From TA-21 sp036557405 (GTDB lineage Archaea; Thermoproteota; Nitrososphaeria; Nitrososphaerales; Nitrososphaeraceae), in the NCBI GenBank assembly GCA_036557405.1, contig DATBHO010000121.1:1-48312 (forward strand): a stretch of 48,312 nt of DNA, in the 5' to 3' direction. Below are positions 17,877 to 27,308 of this stretch, piece by piece. The translations under genes were made by a program, and so were the position numbers. Each line of letters starts with the position of its first letter. The stretch's first letter is position 1. The notes under the pieces were generated by a model. It saw nothing but the letters and a program-made list of their open reading frames with translations. It did no database searches and was not told the DNA's origin.

Positions 17877-18228
17877 AATGAGAAAGGATTTTCTTTGGTT
17901 TTAATTAACTTTTCTCAAACCAGCAATAATGCCATTCAATTAGCGTATTCTGTCTGAAGGAAGAAAATACGGTTTTTGACTTTGCCATCAGAACACAGTG
18001 TTTTCTTGAAGGCGTGTTTTATTCAAAATAGGTTCAGATATAGTTCAAAAATCGTTCAATTCAAGCGTATTTTTTTATTCATTTATTATTCACATTAAAT
18101 TCAGGAAAATTTACTACTCTCTTTACCATCTCCCAAACTTACCAATAGGTTTTTTGTTCAAAATTGGAATTAATATAAACGTAAAATATGACGTTACCAA
18201 AGAAAAGCTGGTTGAAAAACGAAATATC
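17877..18228. other. Gene-free stretch between the acyl-CoA synthetase and wHTH genes
   Basis: No ORF, tRNA or clear repeat is seen. It holds the acyl-CoA synthetase promoter (minus strand) at its left end and the 3' end of the winged-helix gene at its right. It is very AT-rich with several short T tracts. Confidence 0.4.
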
Positions 18229-18576
18229 CTAAGATACTTTAAAATTATCTATTGTCTCTTTAAAAAAATTTGTCAATTTGAAGAATGGAATATAATTATT
18301 AAGAATTCCTGAATTCCTCGTCTTTTCTGATCGTATCTGATTGCTTAATTCTTCATAAATCTGTAAATAGTACGTACCCTTTGGAGTAATGGTATAGCTT
18401 GTTTCATCCTTCATACATTTTAATAGATTATATTTTTTCAGCTCAAAAATAAATTTCATCAATTCTGACATAGTAAGATGCATTTGGAGTTTAGAGTACA
18501 ACTCCCTATAGTCAGAGCTTTTATTAGAACTCTTCAAAATGACGGATATTACATCTAATTTGCTTAACAATTCCAC
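18229..18576 (-). CDS. Winged helix-turn-helix protein
   Basis: This is a 115-residue protein. The first 75 residues form a winged helix: helices around VISVILKSSNKSSD and LYSKLQMHLTMSELMKFI, then a wing in MKDETSYTITPKGTYYL. This is the archaeal HTH_45 / ArnR1-like pattern, in which the domain ends in T-x-K-G-x-x-(Y/F)-L. A basic, Phe-rich tail follows. It is probably a transcription regulator with an unknown target. A similar gene lies 300 bases upstream on the same strand, suggesting duplication. Confidence 0.7.
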   Translation of the reverse strand: MELLSKLDVISVILKSSNKSSDYRELYSKLQMHLTMSELMKFIFELKKYNLLKCMKDETSYTITPKGTYYLQIYEELSNQIRSEKTRNSGILNNYIPFFKLTNFFKETIDNFKVS

Positions 18577-18877
18577 AAAGGCTATAATACCATATAAAAT
18601 AAAAACCTCGCCACAAACTCTTATAGTAAATGAATTTTTGCTTTTACCAGTAATATTATCAGAATAATCATAAGAAAAAAGTAAATGTTGAATTGACCAT
18701 TAATACTGACATATTTTATCTAAGATACGCAATTTACAACAACTTGTCTGATGCGGCATGAAATTATTTGGAGAATTCTGAAAAATTGTTGTTACTACGA
18801 AGTGATATTAAAAACAGACCTCTAGGAAAAATTGAACAAATCCAAATCTCCATCAAAATTAATTTTGTAGATTTGTT
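18577..18877. other. AT-rich spacer between two wHTH genes
   Basis: I see no gene on either strand. It contains the promoter of the downstream winged-helix gene (minus strand). It is long for a spacer inside an operon, so the two regulators are probably transcribed separately. Confidence 0.35.
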
Positions 18878-19186
18878 TTAGATGGCAAGAAGGTCTTGAT
18901 CTGATTGTTTTCCAAAAACGTATATGTTTGAGGTAAAATTGTATACTTTTGATTCCTCGTACATCTCCAAGTAATTTTTTCCCTTGTCAGTCGTATGATA
19001 GGTGGTAATGCCCTCAGATAGGTTGCTTCTCTCAATAATTAGGCCATTTATAACTAAAATTTTGATATATTTTTTAATTTGTCCATAATTCAGATGTGCC
19101 TTCGACATTATTGATGATTTCCTTTCCCCATTGATTGCAGTGAACAATATCATCGCTATAATGTCGGTAGGGCTTCGATAGTTCAA
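18878..19186 (-). CDS. Winged helix-turn-helix protein (HTH_45 / ArnR1-like)
   Basis: This is a 102-residue protein. The winged helix spans residues 5-75: DIIAMILFTAINGERKSSI, then AHLNYGQIKKYIKILVINGLI as recognition region, and the wing ending TTYHTTDKGKNYLEMYEE. This is the classic short thaumarchaeal wHTH family, present in many copies per genome. No ligand domain is attached. It resembles the downstream protein at 18229-18576 in layout but differs in sequence. Confidence 0.8.
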   Translation of the reverse strand: MNYRSPTDIIAMILFTAINGERKSSIMSKAHLNYGQIKKYIKILVINGLIIERSNLSEGITTYHTTDKGKNYLEMYEESKVYNFTSNIYVFGKQSDQDLLAI

Positions 19187-19311
19187 TCCAACTTTGATAA
19201 AAATGAAATCTGTCTATAAATAGCAGAGTAGACATTTATCTGGTTTTTGAATAGCTAACATTTACTTTTTCTCACTTAGACTAGTTATTGGATTTCAATC
19301 ACTACTTAATA

Positions 19312-20007
19312 CTATTTGTATGCCACAACAATTATTGCGCCCCCACATAATTTTTTGGTGAACTTTACTTTGGAAAATTTATTGTTTAGGAGGTCATATA
19401 GTACATCATTCTTTGGCCATCGCAGAAAAGTTCCATACAAAGTCTTAAATTTCAAACCCCTCTTGCCAGAAACTGAATATGCTATAATTCCTAAAATATA
19501 TCTCAGGTAAAATTTTACAATGCTTCTAATAAATGCGTTATCCGGCTTTCCTATATCCACAATAATGAACCTGCCATCATTTTTAAGAACTCGATGTATT
19601 TCAGAAATTGCATCGACTAACGAGAAGGCGTCACGAAGGGAATACCCACACAAAACAGCGTCTACTGATGATTCCCTAAATGGCATATATTCAAAGACTC
19701 CACATGAAAGGTTAAACCTCTGATTTCTTAGATTCTCTGCATAGTGGAGCATTTCAATTAAAGGATCATGCAGGATTATCTTAGCATCATCTTTTAGAAT
19801 CTGAAGTGCTTTTGATGACATATTCCCAAATCCTGAACCTGCATCCAAGATCAAATCACCGGGGTTAATTTGGCCGTTCAAACCGCATTCCCGATACTTA
19901 TCATCTTGACCTAATGAGATACACTTGTTAACTTTATCGTAAATTGGGATAATATTCCTTAATACCCCGATGACTTCTTTCCAGTAACTGAGTCCCAATC
20001 CAGACAA
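19312..20007 (-). CDS. Class I SAM-dependent methyltransferase (UbiE/MenG-like)
   Basis: This is a 231-residue protein. The N-terminal helix IIPIYDKVNKCISLGQD resembles UbiE/COQ5. The SAM site is LILDAGSGFGNMS (motif I), and a short motif follows at LCGYSLRDAFSLVDAISEIHRVLKNDG, again UbiE-like. A quinone ring methyltransferase is plausible, since these archaea use menaquinone-type quinones, but the family also includes small-molecule and lipid methyltransferases. The start is TTG. The gene is single and divergent from the ferredoxin. Confidence 0.75.
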   Translation of the reverse strand: MSGLGLSYWKEVIGVLRNIIPIYDKVNKCISLGQDDKYRECGLNGQINPGDLILDAGSGFGNMSSKALQILKDDAKIILHDPLIEMLHYAENLRNQRFNLSCGVFEYMPFRESSVDAVLCGYSLRDAFSLVDAISEIHRVLKNDGRFIIVDIGKPDNAFIRSIVKFYLRYILGIIAYSVSGKRGLKFKTLYGTFLRWPKNDVLYDLLNNKFSKVKFTKKLCGGAIIVVAYK

Positions 20008-20168
20008 TTAATAAAGTCTGAAAAATGAGAGGCTATTTTTTACTTTGGAATAAAATCTAGAAATTTACACACAAAGCGCATCTGACACTATTCGGGATTA
20101 ATTATGGCAGTAGTGTAAATTGCTAAATGGGTTCATAAACTTGATAAGGGACTCATAGTTATGGATTA

Positions 20169-20801
20169 TTGTCTGAGGAAATGGAATACGTTTGCGAATC
20201 ATGTGGTACGCTTTTAATTCATAGTAACCCGACTACGCTAGATAGTATGAAGGAAGTTCACGTTCAATTGTGTTCAGTTAAGAGGCAAAATATAGTAACC
20301 CCCATTCCACAAGTCGCACAAGCATCAGAAGTGCCTACAAATCCTGCTATTTCGGCAACCCCTTCCCAATCTCAAACTGCTCTAAATCCACCATCAGCGC
20401 AACAAGCGGCTGCTACTCCAGCGCCAGGTGGACAAACTACTATTTCTCTAACTGGTGGCGGTACAAGCTATTCAAAGATAGAAGGCCCTATAGACCCTGA
20501 GTTCAAATCAAAACGTCAGATTAAGGGCATGTATCAAGGAATAAAGGTATGGGGTCCAGTTGATCCTCCTGGACAGCTTGGAATTTGGGGAACAGAAGTT
20601 ACGGTGGATTTTGATATTTGTGTTGCTGACGGTGCATGTATTGAAGCCTGTCCGGTAAATGTTTATGAGTGGCTAGATACGCCGGGACATCCTGCATCGG
20701 AGAAAAAACCATTCATGATTAGAGAAAAAGATTGCATATTCTGCATGGCCTGCGAAAATGTTTGTCCTCCTCAGTGTGTAAAGATATTTCAAAAAAGTTA
20801 G
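20169..20801 (+). CDS. Ferredoxin with N-terminal zinc-finger-like motif and flexible linker
   Basis: This 210-residue protein has three parts. Residues 5-35 hold a C-x2-C...H...C motif (YVCESCGTLL, then VHVQLC), likely a zinc site. Residues 40-100 are a linker rich in Pro, Ala, Gln and Thr. The rest is a ferredoxin with a near-complete pair of 4Fe-4S motifs: CVADGACIEACPVNVYE and CIFCMACENVCPPQC. The first motif has Asp-Gly-Ala spacing rather than C-x2-C-x2-C, as in archaeal zinc ferredoxins whose first cluster is 3Fe-4S. TTG at 20169 or ATG at 20181 may be the start. It probably carries electrons for 2-oxoacid oxidoreductases or reductive biosynthesis. Confidence 0.85.
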   Translation: MSEEMEYVCESCGTLLIHSNPTTLDSMKEVHVQLCSVKRQNIVTPIPQVAQASEVPTNPAISATPSQSQTALNPPSAQQAAATPAPGGQTTISLTGGGTSYSKIEGPIDPEFKSKRQIKGMYQGIKVWGPVDPPGQLGIWGTEVTVDFDICVADGACIEACPVNVYEWLDTPGHPASEKKPFMIREKDCIFCMACENVCPPQCVKIFQKS

Positions 20802-20836
20802 TAATGTAATACAATTTCGAATCAAACTGAGGATTA

Positions 20837-21301
20837 ATGCTTGATACTGTTGCTACCGGAGGCACATTTGACATATTGCATAAAGGGCACTATGCGCTTC
20901 TGCTAAAGGCATTCGAAGTGGGAAAGCAAGTAATAATTGGAGTAAGTAGTGACAACTATGCAAATGTCAAAAAGAAGAAGATTACTAATGAATATCCAAT
21001 TCGATTAAAAAATTTAAAGAAGTTTATTGAAGATAAATTCAATAAATCGAACTATTCAATTTATGAGTTGAATGACTTTTATGGCCCTACAGTATTGACG
21101 ACAGATGTACAGGCTATCGTTACTACTGAAGGAACCAAAGAAAACTGTATCAAGATTAATGAATTAAGAAAATCAAAAGGAATGCCTCAATTAGAAATAA
21201 TCGTTGTGCCCTTAGTTGAGGATCAAGATGGTAAGGTAATATCATCAACAAGAATCCGAGAGGGTGAAATAGACATAAACGGAAACAAATTAACTTTCTA
21301 A
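20837..21301 (+). CDS. coaD: Phosphopantetheine adenylyltransferase (archaeal type)
   Basis: This is a 154-residue nucleotidyltransferase. The ATP site is ATGGTFDILHKGHYALL, with the HxGH-like HKGH, and the second motif is ISSTRIREGEID. The length and the absence of extra domains fit archaeal PPAT, which makes dephospho-CoA from 4'-phosphopantetheine. It follows the ferredoxin gene by 35 bases on the same strand, so they may be cotranscribed. Confidence 0.92.
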   Translation: MLDTVATGGTFDILHKGHYALLLKAFEVGKQVIIGVSSDNYANVKKKKITNEYPIRLKNLKKFIEDKFNKSNYSIYELNDFYGPTVLTTDVQAIVTTEGTKENCIKINELRKSKGMPQLEIIVVPLVEDQDGKVISSTRIREGEIDINGNKLTF

Positions 21302-21407
21302 CAATTATCATTTAAATATGCTGACTATCAATCTCTGAACAACAGTTGATTATTTGACCCTCTCTATATTTTATAAAAAAGTGAACTCATTTACAGTAAT
21401 TGATACT

Positions 21408-21719
21408 CTATGATGTTTTATGAACAACACTCAATATATCTTCCTGACCAAATGTCTTTATAACAATCATAGTGCCGAATATTAATTCTCTGACAAATTC
21501 TTTCAATTTTACGGCATTTAAGTTATCTTTCATAAGGACAGCATGACAGGATTTATCCTTCAACATTAAAACAATCTCATTATCTACAATTTTTACGACT
21601 TCGACAACAAAATGTACACTATCCTTATCTGGTAACAACATACTACCTAGTTTTTCGGTTTCGTAAGAGTCAAGACACTCAAATCTTGTAACTTTATCCA
21701 AATAGTCAACTATCCTCAC
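21408..21719 (-). CDS. Small protein of unknown function downstream of trpS
   Basis: This is a 103-residue protein whose GTG start overlaps the end of trpS by 14 bases. The predicted structure is mostly beta with strands such as VHFVVEVVKIVDNEIVLML, so an OB-like or small barrel fold is possible, but I recognise no family. It has two or three Cys without a site pattern. The overlap indicates cotranslation with trpS. Confidence 0.5.
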   Translation of the reverse strand: MRIVDYLDKVTRFECLDSYETEKLGSMLLPDKDSVHFVVEVVKIVDNEIVLMLKDKSCHAVLMKDNLNAVKLKEFVRELIFGTMIVIKTFGQEDILSVVHKTS

Positions 21720-22845
21720 TGTACATATAATCAGGAACCAAATCTATAGCTTTTTGTCTTTGTTCTTGAAACATCGATATAAATGCAGTTGAGTGATTTG
21801 ACAGATCATGTTTACACTCGCCACAAAGCAGATTACCACTTCTACATTTTAGTTCCCTCTGATTAGATTCCCTTGAAGTGTCAAACAAAAACTTGAGATA
21901 TGAAAAAACAGAACATATTTCTGGATTTCCACCCAATTTTTTCTGAAGGGCGGTTGTTGGCTGACCTCCAGTGAATGCATTTGAAACTTTTTCTTCTATT
22001 ATTTTCGGTTCATCAGTAGTGAATAGAGCTGTTTCAGGATTTGATGATGACATTTTTCCCGTCGTTTGTAAGCTGGGTAAAAATTTACTATGTATTTGAG
22101 CAGGTTTGTAAAATCCAATTTTTTCTGCGATGTCTCGTGTTAATCTCCAATAAGGATCTTGGTCAATCGCGGCGGGTATCAGTACTGGTGTAGGTTTTCC
22201 TTCAATTATTGTAGGTAGAAAACAAGGTACTGCCTGAAGAGGTGGAAAACCGATCATGCCAACGTTGGTTGAGTTAGTAAAACCAAAAATACTTTTGGCA
22301 GTTGAAAAAGTTATTCTCTTGGCTATCTCTAATGAATTCGAATAGAGGTGTTTTATGTGCCTTGAATTGACTATTATTTTTGTTCTACTCTTTTTGAACC
22401 CTATTGCGATGATGTCCAGGATATTCTCATATACATTTTTATTGATTTCGTCCATTGTCTTGTTCCCAAACAAGAATTTTTCATCATCAGTTATCTGGAA
22501 TAATAGATTGGAATCAAATTTATCTTGTAAATGTTTGGTTAAAAACCAGGGCATTAGATGACCGAGGTGAACCATCCCGGATGGTCCTCTTCCAGTATAC
22601 AAATAAAACTTTTCATCCTTTTCATACTTGTTAAGTATCCAATCAAGATCTCTGTGAGAAAAAAAGAATCTGTGCTCAAGTAATGGGTGTAATTGTCCTG
22701 TAAATGCTTGAATTTTCTCAAGTATTTCATCTGTTATTTCTTGAGTTCCGAATTTTTTTATTAGCCTAGCGTAATCAACGGATCCCTCCACTTTCCAAGG
22801 AGTTACTTCAAAATTATCAGAATCATCTTCGAATGAATTACTCAT
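21706..22845 (-). CDS. trpS: Tryptophanyl-tRNA synthetase
   Basis: This class I synthetase has 379 residues and is of archaeal/eukaryotic type. The HIGH motif appears as MVHLGHLMPW, and the KMSKS loop as GKMSSSNPETAL. Between them lie ITDDEKFLF and the tryptophan pocket region FPPLQAVPCF. The C-terminal part has a Cys pair (CGECKHDL). It is transcribed divergently from pheS across a 73-base region with a shared palindromic TATA element. Confidence 0.95.
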   Translation of the reverse strand: MSNSFEDDSDNFEVTPWKVEGSVDYARLIKKFGTQEITDEILEKIQAFTGQLHPLLEHRFFFSHRDLDWILNKYEKDEKFYLYTGRGPSGMVHLGHLMPWFLTKHLQDKFDSNLLFQITDDEKFLFGNKTMDEINKNVYENILDIIAIGFKKSRTKIIVNSRHIKHLYSNSLEIAKRITFSTAKSIFGFTNSTNVGMIGFPPLQAVPCFLPTIIEGKPTPVLIPAAIDQDPYWRLTRDIAEKIGFYKPAQIHSKFLPSLQTTGKMSSSNPETALFTTDEPKIIEEKVSNAFTGGQPTTALQKKLGGNPEICSVFSYLKFLFDTSRESNQRELKCRSGNLLCGECKHDLSNHSTAFISMFQEQRQKAIDLVPDYMYSEDS

Positions 22846-22872
22846 ATTATTATTTATAGATGATTCGAGAGC

Positions 22873-22886
22873 TTTAAACGTTTAAA
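22873..22886. promoter_or_regulatory. Palindromic TATA element between trpS and pheS
   Basis: The 14 bases TTTAAACGTTTAAA read the same on both strands. They lie about 33-46 bases before the pheS ATG (22919) and about 28-41 before the trpS ATG (22845). Each half can serve as a TATA box for one direction, giving short leaders. This fits one divergent promoter for two tRNA synthetase operons. Whether a regulator also binds it is not visible. Confidence 0.45.
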
Positions 22887-22918
22887 AAGTATTCCATCAA
22901 TGTCTGATCCATATTTAA

Positions 22919-24445
22919 ATGACGGTACTAAATTTGCACAAGATAGAGAAAAAAATTCTTCTAACACTTGTAAAACATGATAAAATGGATAGTGAAATAT
23001 TATACAGCACTACGAACCTTCCAGTTGATAGTGTAAGACGCGGGATTGAATGGCTAAAGTATAAAGGGTTCGTTTCAGTGTTAGTTCAAAAGGAATCATT
23101 AATACAGCCGATTTCAAAAGAATCAGAGGTTAAAACTTCAGACGATAAAATAAGTGTAGTAGATCATTTGACATTACCCGAAAGAAGAATAATTAACGAA
23201 ATAAAAAAAACAGGCAGAAAAAATAGCACTATGAGCGACCTTGCCAAACTTGGCCATTTGTCAAATATTGAATTTAGTGCTGGAATACAAAATGCTATTA
23301 GGAATGGATGGTTGATTAAAGGAGCAGATGGTCTGAATCTAACTGGTAACCACAAAAACCCATCACCTGAAGAAGTTCTTTTAGAAAGAATCTCAAAATT
23401 AAAACAGATTAAACTATCAGAATTAACAGGCAAAGAATTACAAGGCTTTAGTCTCTTAAAAAGACGTCCAGGATATATCAAAGAAATTATAGAAAAATCC
23501 TTCGTAATTTCTCTTACAAGCGAGGGTAAAAAAATAGCTTCTAGATTAAAGAACGGCGACATTAATGAAATAGGAACTCTTACCTCTGAAATGCTAAATA
23601 CGGGAAAATGGAAAAATCAGACATTTTCAGAGATAGACGTCACTTCACCTGTTCGTACTTACATCATTGGAAGAACACATCCTCTAACCGAGTTAATCAA
23701 TGAAATTAGAGAGATTTTCGTTTCGATGGGATTTTCTGAGATTGGAGGGTCAACGATTCAATCCTGCTTTTGGAACTTTGACATATTATTTACTCCACAA
23801 GACCATCCTGCAAGAGATATGCAGGACACATTCTATCTATCAAACCTGACAGACGAAGAAGTGGATCCTATTATTAGTAATAAAGTATCAAACATTCATA
23901 AAACAGAATGGAAATATGATTGGAATTTAGAGAAATCAAAGAAAACTGTACTCCGTACTCATACTACTCCTGTTACTATAAAATATCTTTCAGAAAATAA
24001 GCTTGAATATGGCCGGATTTTTTCAATAGGGCGAGTTTTCAGGAATGAAAAAATGTCATATAAGCATTTGATGGAGTTTCATCAAGTTGAAGGAATTGTG
24101 ATAGGTGATACAATAAATATACGAGATTTGATGGGGTTACAAAAACAATTTTATTCAAAACTTGGGTTAACGAAAGTAAAGTTTTGGCCAACATATTTTC
24201 CTTATACTGAACCTTCACTCCAATCAATGGTATACATAGATAAACTAGGTAAGTGGGTCGAGTTATTCGGAATGGGGATGTTTAGACCTGAGGTAACTCA
24301 ATCTGCAGGCATATTGAATAATGTGCTTGCGTGGGGTGGTGGACTTGAACGTATTGCTATGATTAGGTATGGATTAAACGATATTCGTGAACTCTACGAT
24401 AATAAACTATCATGGTTAAGGACTCAACCAACATGCCCGTTGTAG
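22919..24445 (+). CDS. pheS: Phenylalanyl-tRNA synthetase alpha subunit
   Basis: The protein has 508 residues. The N-terminal 200 residues form winged-helix-like domains of the archaeal/eukaryotic type (LHKIEKKILLTLVKHDK). The class II catalytic domain starts near residue 240 (HPLTELINEIREIF). Motif 2 is FRNEKMSYKHLMEFHQVEG and motif 3 is WGGGLERIAMIRYG. It charges tRNA-Phe together with PheT, whose gene overlaps its 3' end. The ATG lies directly in a TATTTAAATG context and the leader is short. Confidence 0.95.
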   Translation: MTVLNLHKIEKKILLTLVKHDKMDSEILYSTTNLPVDSVRRGIEWLKYKGFVSVLVQKESLIQPISKESEVKTSDDKISVVDHLTLPERRIINEIKKTGRKNSTMSDLAKLGHLSNIEFSAGIQNAIRNGWLIKGADGLNLTGNHKNPSPEEVLLERISKLKQIKLSELTGKELQGFSLLKRRPGYIKEIIEKSFVISLTSEGKKIASRLKNGDINEIGTLTSEMLNTGKWKNQTFSEIDVTSPVRTYIIGRTHPLTELINEIREIFVSMGFSEIGGSTIQSCFWNFDILFTPQDHPARDMQDTFYLSNLTDEEVDPIISNKVSNIHKTEWKYDWNLEKSKKTVLRTHTTPVTIKYLSENKLEYGRIFSIGRVFRNEKMSYKHLMEFHQVEGIVIGDTINIRDLMGLQKQFYSKLGLTKVKFWPTYFPYTEPSLQSMVYIDKLGKWVELFGMGMFRPEVTQSAGILNNVLAWGGGLERIAMIRYGLNDIRELYDNKLSWLRTQPTCPL

Positions 24446-26082
24446 AATTTCCTCTAGAAGATATCAGTAGATTATTTCCTGATTTTGATTTAAACTACCT
24501 TATTGATACACTACCATTTATCGGACTAGATCTAGAGTACAGAGATGACAAATGTATTAGATTAGAATATAGTCCAAACCGTCCAGATTTTTCTACTTTT
24601 TATGGGATCGCCAGAGCATTGAGTGGGTTACTTGGAAAAGAACTAGGAATACCAAAATTTCAGGTGATCGAAAAAAAGAAAAACATCATCACCGTGCACA
24701 CATCGGTATCTAATGTTCGACCATTTATTGTTGGGATAGTTGCTAGAAATCATAAGTTGAATAACAAAACAATAAAGCAGATTGTTTCTATGCAAGAAGA
24801 TCTACATAATGGAATAGGAAGAAGAAGATCGAAGGCTTCGATAGGTTTTCATAATTTGGAAAATATTGAATTTCCTTTAGACTACACTACTACATTAGAA
24901 AATCTGAGTTTTACTCCCCTTGACCATAATTCTTCATTGACATTGACTGAGATATTGCACAAAACTGATTCAGGCAAAAGATTTGGAGAAATCGTTTACG
25001 GATCAATTTACCCTATTCTAATAGATTCTAGGAATACTGTGATCTCCTTTCCTCCAATCATAAATAGCGAATTTACAAGAATTAAAGAAGGTGTCAAAAA
25101 TTTGTTTGTCGAAGTTACGGGGGTGGACAAGAAAACTGTTGACTCTGTTCTAGCAAATATAATTGCAACGTTAGCTGACATTGGATTTGAGTTGGAAAAT
25201 GTCTTAATAAAACGGAATAGTAATAATAGTTTATCTTACAATCCAAAGACTAACACTACTTTGGAGAACGTTAAACTAGACTACATCAATAAGGTATTGG
25301 GTCTATCTTTGTCAAGCGAAGAAATTGTTAATTGTCTACGGAAGTGCAGGTTGGATGCTAAAGTCATTGCCTCAAGAAGGATTAATTGTATGATCCCAAA
25401 CTATAGAATTGATATATTTAGTCCCATCGATATTGTAGAGGAAGTGGCTATTGGATATGGGCTATATAACTTGGAGCCCTCTCTGCCAGAATACACGCTT
25501 TATGGTAATAAGAGTAGGCAAAATTATTTTTTTGATAAGATTCGTCAGGTTATGGTTGGGTTGGGACTCACTGAAAATATTAACTTCATTTTGGGCAACA
25601 AGGATATTCACTACAAACGGATGAATATTGATAGATTTGATTTCTTTACAGTGAATAACTCTAAGAGTGAAGAACATGATGTATTAAGAACATCACTACT
25701 ACCCTCATTACTATATTCGTTGTCAAAAAATGTTCATGAAGAGTACCCTCAAAAACTGTTTGAAATAGGAGAAGTTTTTGTACCTAAAAAAAAGAGATTT
25801 GAAAGATGGAATTTGTGTTGTATTTCTGCTTTTAATGGAGTGACATATAGTGAAATAAAAGCAGTACTTCAAACGCTTATGGAAATCTGTTTTAAGGTTA
25901 AATTTGAAACAAAGCCATCAGGAAATTCATCATTCATTAGAGGTAGAAGTGCAGATATAATGTATAACGAAAAAGTTATTGGACAAATAGGAGAAATCTC
26001 CCCCTTACTAATAGATGGTTTTAAAATAAAAATGCCAGTTGCGGCGTTTGAACTTGATCTTACAGAATTATTACAAATTTAA
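24433..26082 (+). CDS. pheT: Phenylalanyl-tRNA synthetase beta subunit
   Basis: The subunit has about 549 residues. I chose the ATG at 24433 because it gives MPVVEFPLEDI, the usual archaeal start; an earlier ATG at 24412 adds seven residues. It has B1, B3/B4 (SIGFHNLENI region), B5 (CMIPNYRIDIFSPIDIVEEV) and a catalytic-like module (LRTSLLPSLLYSLSKN) that lacks catalytic residues as normal. It overlaps pheS and is cotranslated with it. Confidence 0.94.
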   Translation: MPVVEFPLEDISRLFPDFDLNYLIDTLPFIGLDLEYRDDKCIRLEYSPNRPDFSTFYGIARALSGLLGKELGIPKFQVIEKKKNIITVHTSVSNVRPFIVGIVARNHKLNNKTIKQIVSMQEDLHNGIGRRRSKASIGFHNLENIEFPLDYTTTLENLSFTPLDHNSSLTLTEILHKTDSGKRFGEIVYGSIYPILIDSRNTVISFPPIINSEFTRIKEGVKNLFVEVTGVDKKTVDSVLANIIATLADIGFELENVLIKRNSNNSLSYNPKTNTTLENVKLDYINKVLGLSLSSEEIVNCLRKCRLDAKVIASRRINCMIPNYRIDIFSPIDIVEEVAIGYGLYNLEPSLPEYTLYGNKSRQNYFFDKIRQVMVGLGLTENINFILGNKDIHYKRMNIDRFDFFTVNNSKSEEHDVLRTSLLPSLLYSLSKNVHEEYPQKLFEIGEVFVPKKKRFERWNLCCISAFNGVTYSEIKAVLQTLMEICFKVKFETKPSGNSSFIRGRSADIMYNEKVIGQIGEISPLLIDGFKIKMPVAAFELDLTELLQI

Positions 26083-26451
26083 CGATAATATTTATTGAAG
26101 TAAGCTTATGTTCCTATTTTAGATAGTCGGAATTAGACTCGTACTAATTCCTAAGCATAGGTGGAGGAGAACATCACTTTAACCTATATGTACTTTATCA
26201 TGCGAATGTTCTTTTGACCCCGACGTTCCTAGGTATGAGTTATGTTTTTAATGTCTTTATGGTATTGTTAGATATTCTTTATTTATCATTAAATGAAGGA
26301 AAGAATGCATCTGTTTTATGTAATTTACCCAGGTTGATATAGAATTTCCATTGTTTCTGGCAAAACATCTTTCTAGTCATGATCTGGAATTTCATCAAGA
26401 CAACTTTCTATTCTTTACCATATTCGGGGTCTATTTGATTGGACTTGTTAT
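26083..26451. other. Gene-poor stretch after pheT
   Basis: No convincing gene is present. One plus-strand frame starting with TTG at 26351 runs 57 codons to 26524 and encodes a hydrophobic stretch, but it overlaps the next gene antisense by about 70 bases. Another hydrophobic plus-strand frame lies in 26180-26330. These may be decayed or lineage-specific membrane peptides, or chance. Confidence 0.3.
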
Positions 26452-26697
26452 TTACCACTTATCTTTGAAACAGAAACTTGAAGCGAACAGGTCTAATGAC
26501 TTTGCTTTATTGCAATCTTCATGATTTGTTAAACAAACGAATCGGTCTTCCGGAGCAGCAGACACGTAACACCAATCGAACGAGTTATCTGATTTAGTGG
26601 ATTCGGCTCCCAATGCACCATGCGAAATCATGATGATCGCTCCAAGCATAGCGATCGGCAACGTCGTCTTTATTAGAGGCGAAGCTTTGTAGTTCAT
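26452..26697 (-). CDS. Small secreted protein with four cysteines
   Basis: This 81-residue protein has an N-terminal signal peptide: basic MNYKASPLIK, then TLPIAMLGAIIMISHGALG, with likely cleavage near ALGAES. The mature part is about 48 residues with four Cys (DWCYV, FVCLT, EDCNKA, SFCFKD), which could form two disulfides or a metal site. I do not recognise the family. It stands alone in a gene-poor stretch. Confidence 0.6.
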   Translation of the reverse strand: MNYKASPLIKTTLPIAMLGAIIMISHGALGAESTKSDNSFDWCYVSAAPEDRFVCLTNHEDCNKAKSLDLFASSFCFKDKW

Positions 26698-27059
26698 TAA
26701 CTTATCACATAGTAGTTAAAATAATTAACTCTTTAGCGAAAAATGATATGTACAATAATTCAGAATTGTGATACTACTATTTGGTTGCACCGATCGTTCC
26801 TCATTTTCTGTACCGTACTATTGTCTATCGCAGTAATTACTGAAAGAGTAAATGTCGAAAGAAGATAGCAATGATATTTACAAAAATACTACCATTACTG
26901 CGCAAAATATCAGACTATTTGATATTAATTCAATTCGGACTTATTGTCGTCCCATATTTGATTTGGCAATCAGTAGATGCAATACGACTTGATAAGAAAA
27001 CGAAATCCACAGCCGGAACCAGCAACTGTTCACAAATGTTGAGTTGACAGCCCCTTTAT
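26698..27059 (+). other. Gene-poor stretch with one candidate small membrane protein ORF
   Basis: The only supported item is an ORF with ATG at 26871 and stop at 27045-27047 (58 codons). Its product starts MIFTKILPLLRKI and has one likely membrane helix (YLILIQFGLIVVPYLIW), followed by a basic tail with one Cys. No ribosome site or family is recognised. The rest is AT-rich and empty to my eye. Confidence 0.3.
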
Positions 27060-27308
27060 TTACATTGATGCAAGCTTGAAATAAATCCAATCTAAAATTA
27101 TTAATTCAGTATGCAATCGATCTCTGTCTATTGTAGTATCCTTTTCGTCCATTTTATCCATTATTACATTCATCTTGATCTGTGACTTCACACAAATAAA
27201 CATAACCGGATTTTTCATGGTGTCTAAATCCCAATTTATTAATCCAACTCTCTTAATCAAATCTCGCTTGTACGTAGTCTCTTTCAAGTCATCTTTGAGA
27301 TTCTTCAA
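27060..27308 (-). CDS. Hypothetical 82-residue protein
   Basis: This TTG-start frame gives a charged, Lys/Asp/Met-rich protein (ETTYKRDLIKRVGLINWDL, then HTELIILDWIYFKLASM). Its composition looks protein-like and it has no shadow partner, but I recognise no family and there is no operon support. It may be genuine or chance. Confidence 0.35.
   Translation of the reverse strand: MKNLKDDLKETTYKRDLIKRVGLINWDLDTMKNPVMFICVKSQIKMNVIMDKMDEKDTTIDRDRLHTELIILDWIYFKLASM

Noticed and set aside
26351..26524. 57-codon hydrophobic plus-strand frame starting with TTG
   Set aside because: It overlaps the better-supported secreted protein gene antisense and has no family match; it is mentioned only in the intergenic note.
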